The translations under genes and the position numbers were made by a program. 64,000 nucleotides of DNA. Source: an uncultured Craurococcus sp. Its GTDB lineage: Bacteria > Pseudomonadota > Alphaproteobacteria > Acetobacterales > Acetobacteraceae. Positions 24,633 through 33,325 of this stretch are shown in pieces (positions within the stretch are counted from its first letter, which is position 1; each line of letters opens with the position of its first letter). The DNA is taken from NCBI GenBank assembly GCA_902805545.1, contig CADCTD010000063.1, positions 1-64,000 on the forward strand, given 5' to 3'. The notes under the pieces were generated by a model, which was not told where the DNA came from, did no database searches, and saw nothing but the letters and a program-made list of their open reading frames with translations.

Positions 24633-25520
24633 TCAGCCGCCGTCTGGCGCGACAGGATGGGCAGCCATCACCTCGAGCGCCTTCACCAGGCCGGAATGGT
24701 CGAGCTGCCCGCCGCCGGCGGCGATGCAGGCGGAGAAGAGCTGCTGGGTGGAGGCGGTGTTGGGCAGCGCCACGCCGAGCTCCTTCGCCGAGGTCAGCGC
24801 GAGGTTCAGGTCCTTCTGGTGCAGGACGATGCGGAAGCCGGGGTTGAAGGTCCGCTTGATCATCCGCTCGCCATGCAGTTCGAGGATGCGGGAGGTGGCG
24901 AGGCCGCCCATCAGCGCCTGGCGCACCTTGGCGGGGTCGGCGCCGGCCTTGCTGGCGAAGACCAGCGCCTCGCCAACCGCCTCGATGGTGAGGGCGACGA
25001 TGATCTGGTTGGCGACCTTCGTCGTCTGGCCGGCGCCGTTCGGGCCGACGAGGGTGATGTTCTTGCCCATGGCCTCGAACAGGGGCCGGGCGCGGGCGAA
25101 GGCCGCCTCCTCGCCGCCGACCATGATGGTGAGGCTCGCCCCCTTCGCGCCGACCTCGCCACCCGAGACGGGCGCGTCGAGATAGTCGCAGCCGAGGGCG
25201 TTGACCTTTTCCGCGAAGGTCTTGGTCGCGGTCGGGCTGATCGAGGACATGTCGATGACGAGCTTGCCGTCCGACAGGCCGGCGGCGACTCCGGCGGGGC
25301 CGAAGAGCGCGGCCTCCACATCCGGGGTGTCGGGCACCATCAGGATGATGACCTCGGCCGCCTTGGCGACGGCGGCCGCATCGGCGAGCACGGTGAAGGC
25401 GGCGCGCGACTCGGCGTCGAGGCTCCGGCGCTCCGGCACGATGACCTCGTGGCCGGCGGTCTTGAGGTGGCCGGCCATGGGCTTGCCCATGATGCCGAGG
25501 CCGATGAAGCCGATCTTCAT
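24633..25520 (-). CDS. glxR: 2-hydroxy-3-oxopropionate (tartronate semialdehyde) reductase
   Basis: A 295-residue beta-hydroxyacid dehydrogenase. The Rossmann motif GFIGLGIMGKPMA begins at residue 4, the substrate segment DAPVSGGEVGA is at 115-125, and the catalytic GAGQTTKVAN gives Lys168. It reduces tartronate semialdehyde to D-glycerate with NAD(P)H. Hydroxypyruvate isomerase is encoded 23 nt upstream, which fits the glyoxylate/hydroxypyruvate pathway and favours this function over 3-hydroxyisobutyrate dehydrogenase. Glyoxylate carboligase and glycerate kinase are not in the window. Confidence 0.88.
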   Translation of the reverse strand: MKIGFIGLGIMGKPMAGHLKTAGHEVIVPERRSLDAESRAAFTVLADAAAVAKAAEVIILMVPDTPDVEAALFGPAGVAAGLSDGKLVIDMSSISPTATKTFAEKVNALGCDYLDAPVSGGEVGAKGASLTIMVGGEEAAFARARPLFEAMGKNITLVGPNGAGQTTKVANQIIVALTIEAVGEALVFASKAGADPAKVRQALMGGLATSRILELHGERMIKRTFNPGFRIVLHQKDLNLALTSAKELGVALPNTASTQQLFSACIAAGGGQLDHSGLVKALEVMAAHPVAPDGG

Positions 25521-25543
25521 GTGCAGCGGGTCCTTTTCGCTGT

Positions 25544-26323
25544 TCAGGACTTGTAGGGGGCGAACCAGCCGAGGCCGGCCTCGGTCTCGCCCGCGGGGCG
25601 GTACTCGCAGCCGATCCAGCCGCGGAAGCCCATCTTGTCGATCGCCTGGAAGACGAAGGGCCAGTTCACCTCGCCGGTGCCCGGCTCGTTGCGGCCCGGA
25701 TTGTCGGCGACCTGCATATGGGCGATCAGCGGCAGGTGGCGCTCCGCGGTTTTCACCAGGTCGCCCTCGGTGATCTGGCAGTGGTAGAGGTCGAATTGCA
25801 GGCCGAGCCGCTCGGGGCCGACGGCCTGGATGATGGCCGCCGCTTCGTCCGTCGTGTTGAGGAAGAAGCCGGGGATGTCGCGGTGGTTGATCGGCTCGAT
25901 CACCGGCTTCACCCCCGCCTTGCCGCATTCCTCGGCGGCCCAGGCGAGGTTTGCCGCATAGACCGAGAGCAGCGTGTCCCGCGCCACGCCAGCCGGCGTC
26001 AGGCCGGCCATCAGGTGGAGGCGGGGGCAGGAGAGGGCCGCCGCATACTCCAGGGCGCGCTTCACCCCCTCGCGGAACTCGGCCTGCCGGCCGGGCAGGG
26101 CGGCCTGGCCGCGCTCGCCTGCGGCCCAGTCGCCGGGCGGGGCGTTGAAGAGCACCTGGGAGAGGCCGTTGTCCTTCAACCGCGCAGCGATCTCGGCGGC
26201 GGGGAATTCGTAGGGGAACAGGAACTCCACGGCCTCGAAGCCCGCTGCCCTGGCGCGGCCGAAGCGGTCGAGGAAGGGCGCCTCGTTGAACATCATCGAC
26301 AGGTTGGCGGCGAAGCGCGGCAT
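25544..26323 (-). CDS. hyi: Hydroxypyruvate isomerase
   Basis: A 259-residue TIM-barrel of the hydroxypyruvate isomerase/EcxA group: MPRFAANLSMMFNE at the start, FEAVEFLFPYEFP, VIEPINHRDIPGFFLN (metal and substrate residues) and a C-terminal GCEYRPAG. It interconverts hydroxypyruvate and tartronate semialdehyde, the substrate of the following glxR product. It is the first gene of a two-gene unit. GGAGGGACC sits just before the ATG. A 12-bp palindrome lies 45 bp upstream. Confidence 0.88.
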   Translation of the reverse strand: MPRFAANLSMMFNEAPFLDRFGRARAAGFEAVEFLFPYEFPAAEIAARLKDNGLSQVLFNAPPGDWAAGERGQAALPGRQAEFREGVKRALEYAAALSCPRLHLMAGLTPAGVARDTLLSVYAANLAWAAEECGKAGVKPVIEPINHRDIPGFFLNTTDEAAAIIQAVGPERLGLQFDLYHCQITEGDLVKTAERHLPLIAHMQVADNPGRNEPGTGEVNWPFVFQAIDKMGFRGWIGCEYRPAGETEAGLGWFAPYKS

Positions 26324-26367
26324 GGTCCCTCCTGTTCGGGCGATCGGCAGGCCGGCACGGCGGTGGC

Positions 26368-26379
26368 CTGCTATAGCAG
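26368..26379. promoter_or_regulatory. Palindrome CTGCTATAGCAG in the hyi / AI-2E permease gap
   Basis: A perfect 12-bp palindrome 45 bp upstream of hyi and about 90 bp upstream of the divergent permease gene. The GCTATA core also resembles an alphaproteobacterial -10 element on either strand. It could be a promoter, an operator, or both. Confidence 0.35.
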
Positions 26380-26408
26380 TGGCGCCGCAAGCTACCGAGG
26401 GCGGGCGG

Positions 26409-26428
26409 CGCTGGCTACAGGGCCAGCG
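26409..26428 (+). promoter_or_regulatory. Leader hairpin before the AI-2E family gene
   Basis: CGCTGGC and GCCAGCG form a perfect 7-bp stem around TACAGG, 41 nt before the start codon. It may be only a structured 5' leader; no riboswitch class recognised. Confidence 0.25.
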
Positions 26429-26468
26429 AAGGGATGTGCCGGACCGGCCAGGATGATACGGAGCAAGG

Positions 26469-27551
26469 ATGACCCAGCCGCGACCTCACTCAGAGCGCTT
26501 CACCCCCGCCGCGCTGCTCGGCCTGATTGCGGCGCTGGCGCTGGCGGTGGGCTGCCTGCTGGTGCTCTGGCCCTTCCTCTCCTCGCTGCTCTGGGCGGCG
26601 ATCCTGGTCTACTCCACCTGGCCGGCCTTCCGGATGCTGAGGGAGCGGACGGGGCTGTCGCCCGGGCTCGCGGCGGGTCTGATGGTGACGGCGGAATTCC
26701 TTCTGATCGGGCTGCCGCTGGTCTTTGCCACGCCGACCAGGCGCGAGGACGTCGAGGGGCTGCGGCATGCGGTCGAGACCTTCCTCACCCAGGGCATGCC
26801 GGGGCTCGGCACCTGGCTCGGCAACCTGCCGCTGGTCGGCGACTTCCTCGCCGGGCAGGTCGCAGGAGTGGATTTCGGCCTCTCCGGCCTGACCGACCTG
26901 CTCGGCCCCTATGCGGGGACGCTGGCACAGAATGCGCTGGCCGTGCTGCTCGCGGTGCTCTCCGGCCTCGCCGAGCTGCTCGTGGCGATCTTCCTTGCCT
27001 TCTTCCTCTACCGCGACGGGCCCGCCATCGCGCAACGGAGCGAGGCGGCGCTGGAGCGGCTGGCCGGGGACCGGACGCGGCACCTGGTGGCGCTGACCGG
27101 GGACGTGACCCGGGGCGTGGTCTATGGACTGCTCGGCACGGCGCTGGTGCAGGGGCTGATGACGGCCTTCGGCCTCTGGATCGCCGGCGTGCCGCGCCCG
27201 GTGCTGCTGGGGGTGGTGGCGGGGGTCATCTCCATCATGCCGGTCGGGGCGCCGCTGGTCTGGATCCCGGCGACGCTCTGGCTGTTCAGCCAGGGCTCGA
27301 CCGGCTGGGCGATCTTCCTTGGCCTCTACGGGGCCTTCGGGATCAGCAGCGCGGACAATGTGATCCGGCCCTGGCTGATCGCGCGCGGCGCCGACCTGCC
27401 GCTGCTGCTGACCCTGCTGGGGGCGCTGGGCGGGGTCTTCGCCTTCGGCTTCCTGGGCCTCTTCCTCGGGCCGGTCCTGCTCGCGGTCGGGTTCACATTG
27501 CTGAAGGATTGGGCAACCGAAGGGGCGGAAGGGAAGGGAACCCCCGGCTGA
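26469..27551 (+). CDS. AI-2E family transporter (PF01594-type permease)
   Basis: A 360-residue polytopic membrane protein with about eight hydrophobic segments, the first two at residues 15-50, then a large extracytoplasmic loop (about 80-145) and a conserved block from 245 onward containing ISIMPVGAPLVWIP. The family was named after the E. coli autoinducer-2 exporter TqsA, but members also include Na+/H+ antiporters, so the substrate is open. GGAGCAAGG precedes the ATG. It is 64 bp before the ABC permease genes and is unlikely to belong to that transporter. Confidence 0.88.
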   Translation: MTQPRPHSERFTPAALLGLIAALALAVGCLLVLWPFLSSLLWAAILVYSTWPAFRMLRERTGLSPGLAAGLMVTAEFLLIGLPLVFATPTRREDVEGLRHAVETFLTQGMPGLGTWLGNLPLVGDFLAGQVAGVDFGLSGLTDLLGPYAGTLAQNALAVLLAVLSGLAELLVAIFLAFFLYRDGPAIAQRSEAALERLAGDRTRHLVALTGDVTRGVVYGLLGTALVQGLMTAFGLWIAGVPRPVLLGVVAGVISIMPVGAPLVWIPATLWLFSQGSTGWAIFLGLYGAFGISSADNVIRPWLIARGADLPLLLTLLGALGGVFAFGFLGLFLGPVLLAVGFTLLKDWATEGAEGKGTPG

Positions 27552-27615
27552 CACCCTTTCGTCACACGGAAGCCGGGCCTATAGGGGCGGAAAACCCCCC
27601 AGGGACGCCCATCGC

Positions 27616-28599
27616 ATGCTCGCCTTCATCATTTCCCGGATCCTCCAGGCCTTGCCGGTCATGGTGGTGGTGGCCCTGATCAGCTTCGCCATGTTCGCCT
27701 ATGTGGGCGACCCGGTGGCGATCATGCTCGGCCAGGACTTCACCGAGGCGCAGCGGCAGGCGCTGGTGGCGAGCCTCGGGCTCGACCGTCCCTTCTTCGT
27801 GCAATTCGCCAAGTTCATCTGGAATGCGATGCATGGCGAATTCGGCCTGTCCTACCGGCTCTCCCGCCCGGTTGCGGAGCTGATCCAGGAGCGGGCGCCG
27901 GCGACGCTGGAGCTTGCCTTCTGCGCCGCGCTGGTCTCGCTCTGCGCCGGGGTGCCGATGGGGGTCTATACCGGGCTCTACCGGAATTCCTGGCTCAGCC
28001 GCTTCTTCCTCACCTTCAGCCTGATCGGCGTCTCGCTGCCGACCTTCCTGATCGGCATCCTGTTGATCCTGGTGTTTTCCGTCTGGCTCGGCTGGCTGCC
28101 GAGCTTCGGGCGGGGCGACACGGTGCAGATCGGCTGGTGGAGCACGGGGCTGCTGACCGCCTCCGGCCTCAAGGCGCTGGTGCTGCCCTCGGTCACCCTC
28201 GGCCTGTTCCAGCTGACGCTCATCATGCGGCTGGTCCGGGCCGAGATGCTGGAGGTGCTCAGGACCGACTACATCAAATTCGCCAAGGCGCGGGGCCTGG
28301 CGAACCGGGCGATCAATTTCGGCCATGCGCTGAAGAACACGCTGGTGCCGGTGATCACCGTCGCCGGCTTGCAGCTCGGGGGCATCATCGCCTTCGCCAT
28401 CGTCACCGAGACGGTGTTCCAGTGGCCGGGGATGGGGCTGCTCTTCATCCAGTCGGTGAACTCGGCCGACATTCCCGTGATGGCGGCCTACCTGATGCTG
28501 ATCGCGCTGGTCTTCGTCACCATCAACCTCGTCGTCGACCTCCTTTACTACGCCGTGGACCCGAGGCTCAGGGTCGGCAACGCGAAGCGGGGGCACTGA
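27616..28599 (+). CDS. Dipeptide-type ABC transporter permease (DppB/OppB-like)
   Basis: A 327-residue inner-membrane permease of the DppB class: N-terminal signal-anchor helix, then five more membrane segments, with the EAA loop around FAKARGLANRAINFGHALKN for contact with the ATPase. FIQSVNSADIPV near the end is typical of the family. It is the first gene of a B-C-D-F unit. No receptor gene is adjacent, so the substrate cannot be narrowed beyond oligopeptide or similar. Confidence 0.92.
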   Translation: MLAFIISRILQALPVMVVVALISFAMFAYVGDPVAIMLGQDFTEAQRQALVASLGLDRPFFVQFAKFIWNAMHGEFGLSYRLSRPVAELIQERAPATLELAFCAALVSLCAGVPMGVYTGLYRNSWLSRFFLTFSLIGVSLPTFLIGILLILVFSVWLGWLPSFGRGDTVQIGWWSTGLLTASGLKALVLPSVTLGLFQLTLIMRLVRAEMLEVLRTDYIKFAKARGLANRAINFGHALKNTLVPVITVAGLQLGGIIAFAIVTETVFQWPGMGLLFIQSVNSADIPVMAAYLMLIALVFVTINLVVDLLYYAVDPRLRVGNAKRGH

Positions 28600-28602
28600 G
28601 CC

Positions 28603-29526
28603 ATGGCCGCGATAACGTCCTCCCTCGGACGCATGCTGGACAGCGACCTGTTCTGGTCCTTCAGGCACTCGCCCGTCACCGTGATCTCGGCCGTGGTGGC
28701 GCTCATCTGCATCCTCGGCGCGGTGCTGGCGCCGCTGATCGCGCCGCACGACCCGTTCGACGTGGCGACGCTCAACCTGATCGACGCCTTCAAGCCGCCC
28801 GCCTGGGCGGCGGAGGGCGACGCGACCTATCCGCTCGGCTCGGACGACCAGGGGCGGGACGTGCTTTCGGCCATCATGTATGGCGCGCGGGTCTCGCTGC
28901 TGGTCGGCTTCTGCGCCGTGCTCTTCTCCATGGTGGTCGGAGTCGGCATCGGGCTGCTGGCCGGCTATGCGGGCGGGGCGGTGGATGGGGTGCTGATGCG
29001 CATCGCCGATATCCAGCTCACCTTCCCGAACATCCTTATCGCGCTGCTGGTGGACGGCATCGCCCGCGCCGCCCTGCCGGCGGACGTGCATGACCGGGTG
29101 GCGCTCTTCGTCGTCATCTTCGCCATCGGCATCAGCGCCTGGCCCCAATTCGCCCGCACGGTGCGCGGCTCGACGCTGGTCGAGCGGAACAAGGAATACG
29201 TGCTGGCGGCGCGGGTGATCGGCATCTCGCAGCTCCGGATCATGCTGACCCATGTGCTGCCGAACGTGCTCGGCCCGGTGCTGGTGATCGCGACCCTCGG
29301 CCTGTCCAACGCCATCATCTCCGAGGCGACGCTCTCCTATCTCGGCGCAGGTGTCCCGCAGACCCAGCCCTCGCTGGGAACGCTCATCCGCATCGGCAAC
29401 GACTTTCTCTTCTCCGGGGAATGGTGGATCGCCATCTTCCCTGGCCTGGCGCTGATCGCCATGGTGCTGTCGGTCAACCTGCTCGGCGACTGGCTGCGCG
29501 ATGCGCTGAACCCGAGGCTCCGCTGA
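28603..29526 (+). CDS. Dipeptide-type ABC transporter permease (DppC/OppC-like)
   Basis: A 307-residue DppC-type permease. A cytoplasmic N-terminal stretch precedes the first helix (residues about 25-50), then a periplasmic loop with PLGSDDQGRDVLS, the family marker, five further helices, and the EAA loop near AARVIGISQLRIMLTHVLPN. It follows the first permease by 3 nt and overlaps the next ATPase start by one base. Confidence 0.92.
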   Translation: MAAITSSLGRMLDSDLFWSFRHSPVTVISAVVALICILGAVLAPLIAPHDPFDVATLNLIDAFKPPAWAAEGDATYPLGSDDQGRDVLSAIMYGARVSLLVGFCAVLFSMVVGVGIGLLAGYAGGAVDGVLMRIADIQLTFPNILIALLVDGIARAALPADVHDRVALFVVIFAIGISAWPQFARTVRGSTLVERNKEYVLAARVIGISQLRIMLTHVLPNVLGPVLVIATLGLSNAIISEATLSYLGAGVPQTQPSLGTLIRIGNDFLFSGEWWIAIFPGLALIAMVLSVNLLGDWLRDALNPRLR

Positions 29527-30527
29527 TGTCCCCCCTGCTCGAAGTCCGCGACCTGCGGGTCGAATTCCCGACGCGGCGAGGCGTGCTCACCGCCCTCGAC
29601 GGCGTCTCCTTCTCGATCGCGCCGGGCGAGGTGCTCGGCGTGGTCGGCGAATCAGGCGCCGGCAAGTCGATGACGGGGGCGGCGATCATAGGCCTGCTCG
29701 AGCCGCCTGGTCGGATTGCCGGCGGGCAGATCCTGCTGAACGGCAAGCGCATCGACAACCTCCGCTACGACCAGATGCGGCGCATCCGCGGGCGGGAGAT
29801 CGGCGCGATCTTCCAGGACCCGCTGACGACGCTCAATCCGCTCTACACGGTCGGCGACCAGCTGGTGGAGACGATCCAGACGCATCTCGGCCTCGACGTG
29901 GCGGAGGCACGGAAGCGGGCGGTCGGCTGGCTGGAGATGGTCGGCATCCCGGCCGCGGCGCAGCGCATCGACAGCTATCCGCATGAATTCTCGGGCGGGA
30001 TGCGGCAGCGCGTGGTGATCGCGCTGGCGCTCTGCGCCGAGCCCAAGCTCATCGTCGCGGACGAGCCGACGACGGCGCTCGATGTCTCCATCCAGGCGCA
30101 GGTGATCGCGCTGCTGAAGGGGCTGGCACGGGACAAGGGCACCTCGATGATGCTCGTCACCCACGACATGGGCGTGATCGCCGAGACGGCGGACCGCGTC
30201 GCGGTGATGTATGCCGGGCGCATCGCCGAGATCGGGCCGGTGCGGGAGGTGGTGAAGCACCCGAAGCACCCCTATTCGGCAGGGCTCATGGCCTCCATCC
30301 CGCCGCTCGACCGCCGGGTGGACCACCTGGCGCAGATCGACGGCGCCATGCCGCGGCTCTCGGCCATCCCGCGGGGCTGCGCCTTCAACCCGCGCTGCCC
30401 GGAGGTCTTCGCCCGCTGCCTGGTCGAGCGGCCGGCCTTGCTGGCGACGGGTGCGACGGAGGCGGCCTGCTGGCTCTACGACCCGGTCTCCGAGAAACAT
30501 GCGCCGGAGGCGATGCGCCATGGCTGA
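29526..30527 (+). CDS. Dipeptide-type ABC transporter ATPase (DppD/OppD-like)
   Basis: A 333-residue nucleotide-binding protein. Walker A is GESGAGKS, the signature is FSGGMRQR, and Walker B/D-loop is [11 protein letters not shown]. The C-terminal oligopeptide-transporter extension has the CxF-type cluster GCAFNPRCPEVFARC, which in this class can bind an Fe-S cluster. It energises import with the DppF-like partner. The start overlaps the previous stop (TGATG). Confidence 0.93.
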   Translation: MSPLLEVRDLRVEFPTRRGVLTALDGVSFSIAPGEVLGVVGESGAGKSMTGAAIIGLLEPPGRIAGGQILLNGKRIDNLRYDQMRRIRGREIGAIFQDPLTTLNPLYTVGDQLVETIQTHLGLDVAEARKRAVGWLEMVGIPAAAQRIDSYPHEFSGGMRQRVVIALALCAEPKLIVADEPTTALDVSIQAQVIALLKGLARDKGTSMMLVTHDMGVIAETADRVAVMYAGRIAEIGPVREVVKHPKHPYSAGLMASIPPLDRRVDHLAQIDGAMPRLSAIPRGCAFNPRCPEVFARCLVERPALLATGATEAACWLYDPVSEKHAPEAMRHG

Positions 30528-31566
30528 GACGCCGATCCTCGAGGTTGACGACCTCGCGCGCTCCTTCGATGTGTCCCGGCCCTGGCTCCAGCGGGTGCTG
30601 GCCGGCGAGGGCAAGCGCATCCTGCGCGCGGTCGACGGCATCTCCTTCGCCATCCCGCGCGGCACGACGCTGTCGCTCGTCGGCGAGAGCGGCTGCGGCA
30701 AGTCGACCGTGGCGCGGCTCGTTGTCGGCCTCTATCCGCCGAGCCGCGGGCGCGTCGTTTTCGAAGGGCTGGAGCTGGAGCGGGCGCGCGCCATCGCCGA
30801 GCAGCGGCGGCGCATGCAGATGATCTTCCAGGACCCCTATGCCTCGCTCAACCCGCGCTGGCGGGTGAAGGACATCGTCGCCGAGCCGATCCGCGCCTTC
30901 GGCATGACGCCGAGTGCGGCGGCGCAGCAGGCGAAGGTGGCGGAGCTGCTGACGCAGGTCGGGCTCTCGCCGCTGGACGGGGAGAAATTCCCGCACGAGT
31001 TCAGCGGCGGGCAGCGGCAGCGCATCTCGATCGCGCGGGCGCTCTCCTCCAATCCGGACTTCCTCGTCTGCGACGAGCCGACCTCGGCGCTCGATGTGTC
31101 CGTGCAGGCGCAGATCCTCAACCTGATGAAGGACCTGCAGGCGCGGCTCGGCCTCACCTATCTCTTCATCAGCCACAACCTCGCCGTGGTGCGGCAGGTG
31201 AGCGACCGGATCGGGGTGATGTATCTCGGGCGGCTGGTGGAGCTGGCGCCGGCGGAGACTCTCTTCACCACGCCGCGCCATCCCTATACGCGGGCCCTGA
31301 TGGAGGCGATCCCCGACCTCGAGATGACCGGGCGGCAGCGCATCCCGGTGGGCGGCGAGGTGCCGAGCCCGATCAGCCCGCCCTCGGGCTGCCCCTTCCA
31401 CCCGCGCTGCCCGCTAGCCGATGACCGCTGCAAGGCGGAGCGGCCGGTGCTCCTGCCGGCACGCGGGACGGAGGCGAGTCTCACCGCCTGCCATGCGGTG
31501 GAGGAGGGGCGCGACGGCGGCGTGCCGGCGGCTCAGCGGGTCGGCACGACCGCGATCGCGTTGTAG
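30520..31566 (+). CDS. Dipeptide-type ABC transporter ATPase (DppF/OppF-like)
   Basis: A 348-residue partner ATPase: Walker A GESGCGKS, signature FSGGQRQR, Walker B LVCDEPTSALD, and the C-terminal CPFHPRCPLADDRC cysteine cluster. The start lies 8 nt inside the preceding gene. It ends the four-gene import unit and its last 34 nt overlap the convergent creA gene. Confidence 0.93.
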   Translation: MAETPILEVDDLARSFDVSRPWLQRVLAGEGKRILRAVDGISFAIPRGTTLSLVGESGCGKSTVARLVVGLYPPSRGRVVFEGLELERARAIAEQRRRMQMIFQDPYASLNPRWRVKDIVAEPIRAFGMTPSAAAQQAKVAELLTQVGLSPLDGEKFPHEFSGGQRQRISIARALSSNPDFLVCDEPTSALDVSVQAQILNLMKDLQARLGLTYLFISHNLAVVRQVSDRIGVMYLGRLVELAPAETLFTTPRHPYTRALMEAIPDLEMTGRQRIPVGGEVPSPISPPSGCPFHPRCPLADDRCKAERPVLLPARGTEASLTACHAVEEGRDGGVPAAQRVGTTAIAL

Positions 31567-31997
31567 GGCGAGCCGTCCACCAGCTTGGTCGACCAGGCCA
31601 TGTAGACGACGACGCCGCGCTCCTCGTCGACGAAGCGGTGGACGCGCGTCTCCTTGAAGAAGAGGCTGGTGTTGCTCTCGTAGACATTCTCGCCGCGCGC
31701 GCCGCGGCGGGCGCCTTCCAGCACGCGCACCGGGCCGATCACGGTGCAGGCCAGGCCGAAGCGCGCCGGGTCCTCGGCGAGGCCGACCATGCCGGAGACG
31801 CCGCCCGTCCGTGCCTGGCTGATGTAGCAGGAGATGCCCTGCACATCCGGGTCGTCGAAGCGCTCCACCACCACCCGATGGCTGCGCGTCAGGCCGAGAT
31901 TGGTGATGGCCGTGTTTACATGGCCAACCTCCTTCGTCTCCTCCGCCAGGACCGGCAGCGAGACGAGCAGGGCGAGGAGCAGGACGGGGATGCGCAT
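31533..31997 (-). CDS. creA: CreA family periplasmic protein
   Basis: A 154-residue exported protein with a clean signal peptide (RIPVLLLALLVSLPVLAEE), then the CreA pattern: VVVERFDDPDVQGISCYIS, CTVIGPV, and an FKETRVHRFVDEE-like block. CreA is widespread in Gram-negative bacteria; its role is unknown. Convergent with the ABC ATPase gene and divergent from glf. Confidence 0.9.
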   Translation of the reverse strand: MRIPVLLLALLVSLPVLAEETKEVGHVNTAITNLGLTRSHRVVVERFDDPDVQGISCYISQARTGGVSGMVGLAEDPARFGLACTVIGPVRVLEGARRGARGENVYESNTSLFFKETRVHRFVDEERGVVVYMAWSTKLVDGSPYNAIAVVPTR

Positions 31998-32074
31998 CGA
32001 GGGCCTCTCGGGTTCGTGTCAGCCGCTGAACGAAGACCGGTGGGAAAGGTTGCGGAGGCGCGCCGGGTTCCCGC

Positions 32075-32093
32075 GGCCCGGCCACTCCGGGCC
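32075..32093. promoter_or_regulatory. Inverted repeat GGCCCGG-N5-CCGGGCC
   Basis: A perfect 7-bp-arm inverted repeat in the 197-bp gap between creA and glf. No T-run follows on either strand, so a terminator is unlikely; operator or chance in GC-rich DNA are the options. Confidence 0.3.
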
Positions 32094-32142
32094 AAGCAAA
32101 TGTCCCGTGAGCGGGTGCAACATATGCGGGCGCAGGCTGTTT

Positions 32143-32170
32143 CCGATGACATCGGCCCCGATCGGGGCCG
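32143..32170 (+). promoter_or_regulatory. Two overlapping hairpins in the glf leader
   Basis: CCGAT-GAC-ATCGG (32143-32155) and the perfect 18-nt palindrome CGGCCCCGATCGGGGCCG (32153-32170) share three bases, so they cannot fully form together. They end 10 nt before the GAAGGAG ribosome binding site of glf. An mRNA-level switch or a protein operator is possible. Confidence 0.35.
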
Positions 32171-32194
32171 GAAGCCTGCGGAAGGAGCCCCCAG

Positions 32195-33325
32195 TTGCAG
32201 TCCATCCTCATCGTCGGTGCGGGGTTCGCCGGCGCGGTCTTCGCGCGGCAGCTCGCCGAGGCCGGCTATCGCTGCCAGGTCATCGACCGGCGGCCGCATA
32301 TCGCCGGGAATGCGTATGACGAGGTCGGGGCGAACGGCATCCGCATCCATCGCTACGGGCCGCACCTGTTCCACACCAACAACAAGGGCGTGGTGGACTG
32401 GCTGAGCCGCTTCACCGAATTCGTCCCCTACGAGCACCGGGTGGAGGCGTTGCTTTCCGACGGGCGCTGCGTGCCGATGCCGATCAACCGGCGGACGCTT
32501 GAGGGGCTCTTCAAGGTGGACCTCCCGACGGCGGAGGCGGCGCAGGAATTCCTCCGCAGCCTCGCCGTGCCGATCGAGGCGCCGGCCAATGCGGCTGAGC
32601 ACTTGCTGTCGCAGATCGGGCCGGACCTCACCGACCTCTTCTTCCGGCCCTATACGAAGAAGATGTGGGAGATGGACCTCGAGGAGCTCGATGCCTCGGT
32701 GGTGAAGCGCATCCCCCTCCGCTTCGACGACGAGGGCCGGTACTTCCCGAACGACCAGTACCAGTTCATGTTCCGCGGCGGCTACACGGCGGCCTTCGAG
32801 CGCATCCTCGAGCATCCGCTGATCCGGGTGGAGACGGCGCGGGAATTCGACAAGACGATGCTCCGCGAGTTCGACCACTGCTTCAACAGCATGCCGATCG
32901 ACGAGTATTTCGGCTACGAGTATGGGCCGCTGCCCTACCGCTCCATCCGCTTCCATCACCGGGATGTGCCGGCGGACTTCGTGGTCGGCAGCGCGACGAC
33001 GATCAACTACACCGATGCCGGGCCGCGGACGCGGGAGACGGACTGGTCGCGCATCCCCGACCATGTGGTGCGGCAGACCGGGCGGAAGACGCTGACGCAG
33101 GAGGAGCCCTGCGACTATGTCGACAACAACATGGAGCGCTACTACCCGGTGAAGACCAGCGACGGGCGCTACCAGGCGGTCTACGAGAAGTACAAGGCAC
33201 TGGCCGAGAAGGCCGACGAGTGCAGCTTCATCGGGCGCTGCGGGACCTACCAGTACCTGGACATGCACCAGGTCATCAACCAGTCACTGATGCATGTCGA
33301 CAAGTGGATCGAGGCCCGCAGGTAG
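32195..33325 (+). CDS. glf: UDP-galactopyranose mutase
   Basis: A 376-residue flavoenzyme. The FAD-binding GAGFAGAVFARQLAE is at the N terminus, followed by RPHIAGNAYDE and the family blocks GIRIHRYGPHLFHTNN and FFRPYTKKMWEMDLEEL; the late YQYLDMHQVI holds conserved active-site residues. It converts UDP-galactopyranose to UDP-galactofuranose for cell-surface glycans. The start is TTG at 32195, fixed by GAAGGAG 7 nt upstream and by the FAD motif starting at once. No glycosyltransferases surround it; ugd (58653) is the only other sugar-nucleotide gene in the window. Confidence 0.95.
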   Translation: MQSILIVGAGFAGAVFARQLAEAGYRCQVIDRRPHIAGNAYDEVGANGIRIHRYGPHLFHTNNKGVVDWLSRFTEFVPYEHRVEALLSDGRCVPMPINRRTLEGLFKVDLPTAEAAQEFLRSLAVPIEAPANAAEHLLSQIGPDLTDLFFRPYTKKMWEMDLEELDASVVKRIPLRFDDEGRYFPNDQYQFMFRGGYTAAFERILEHPLIRVETAREFDKTMLREFDHCFNSMPIDEYFGYEYGPLPYRSIRFHHRDVPADFVVGSATTINYTDAGPRTRETDWSRIPDHVVRQTGRKTLTQEEPCDYVDNNMERYYPVKTSDGRYQAVYEKYKALAEKADECSFIGRCGTYQYLDMHQVINQSLMHVDKWIEARR

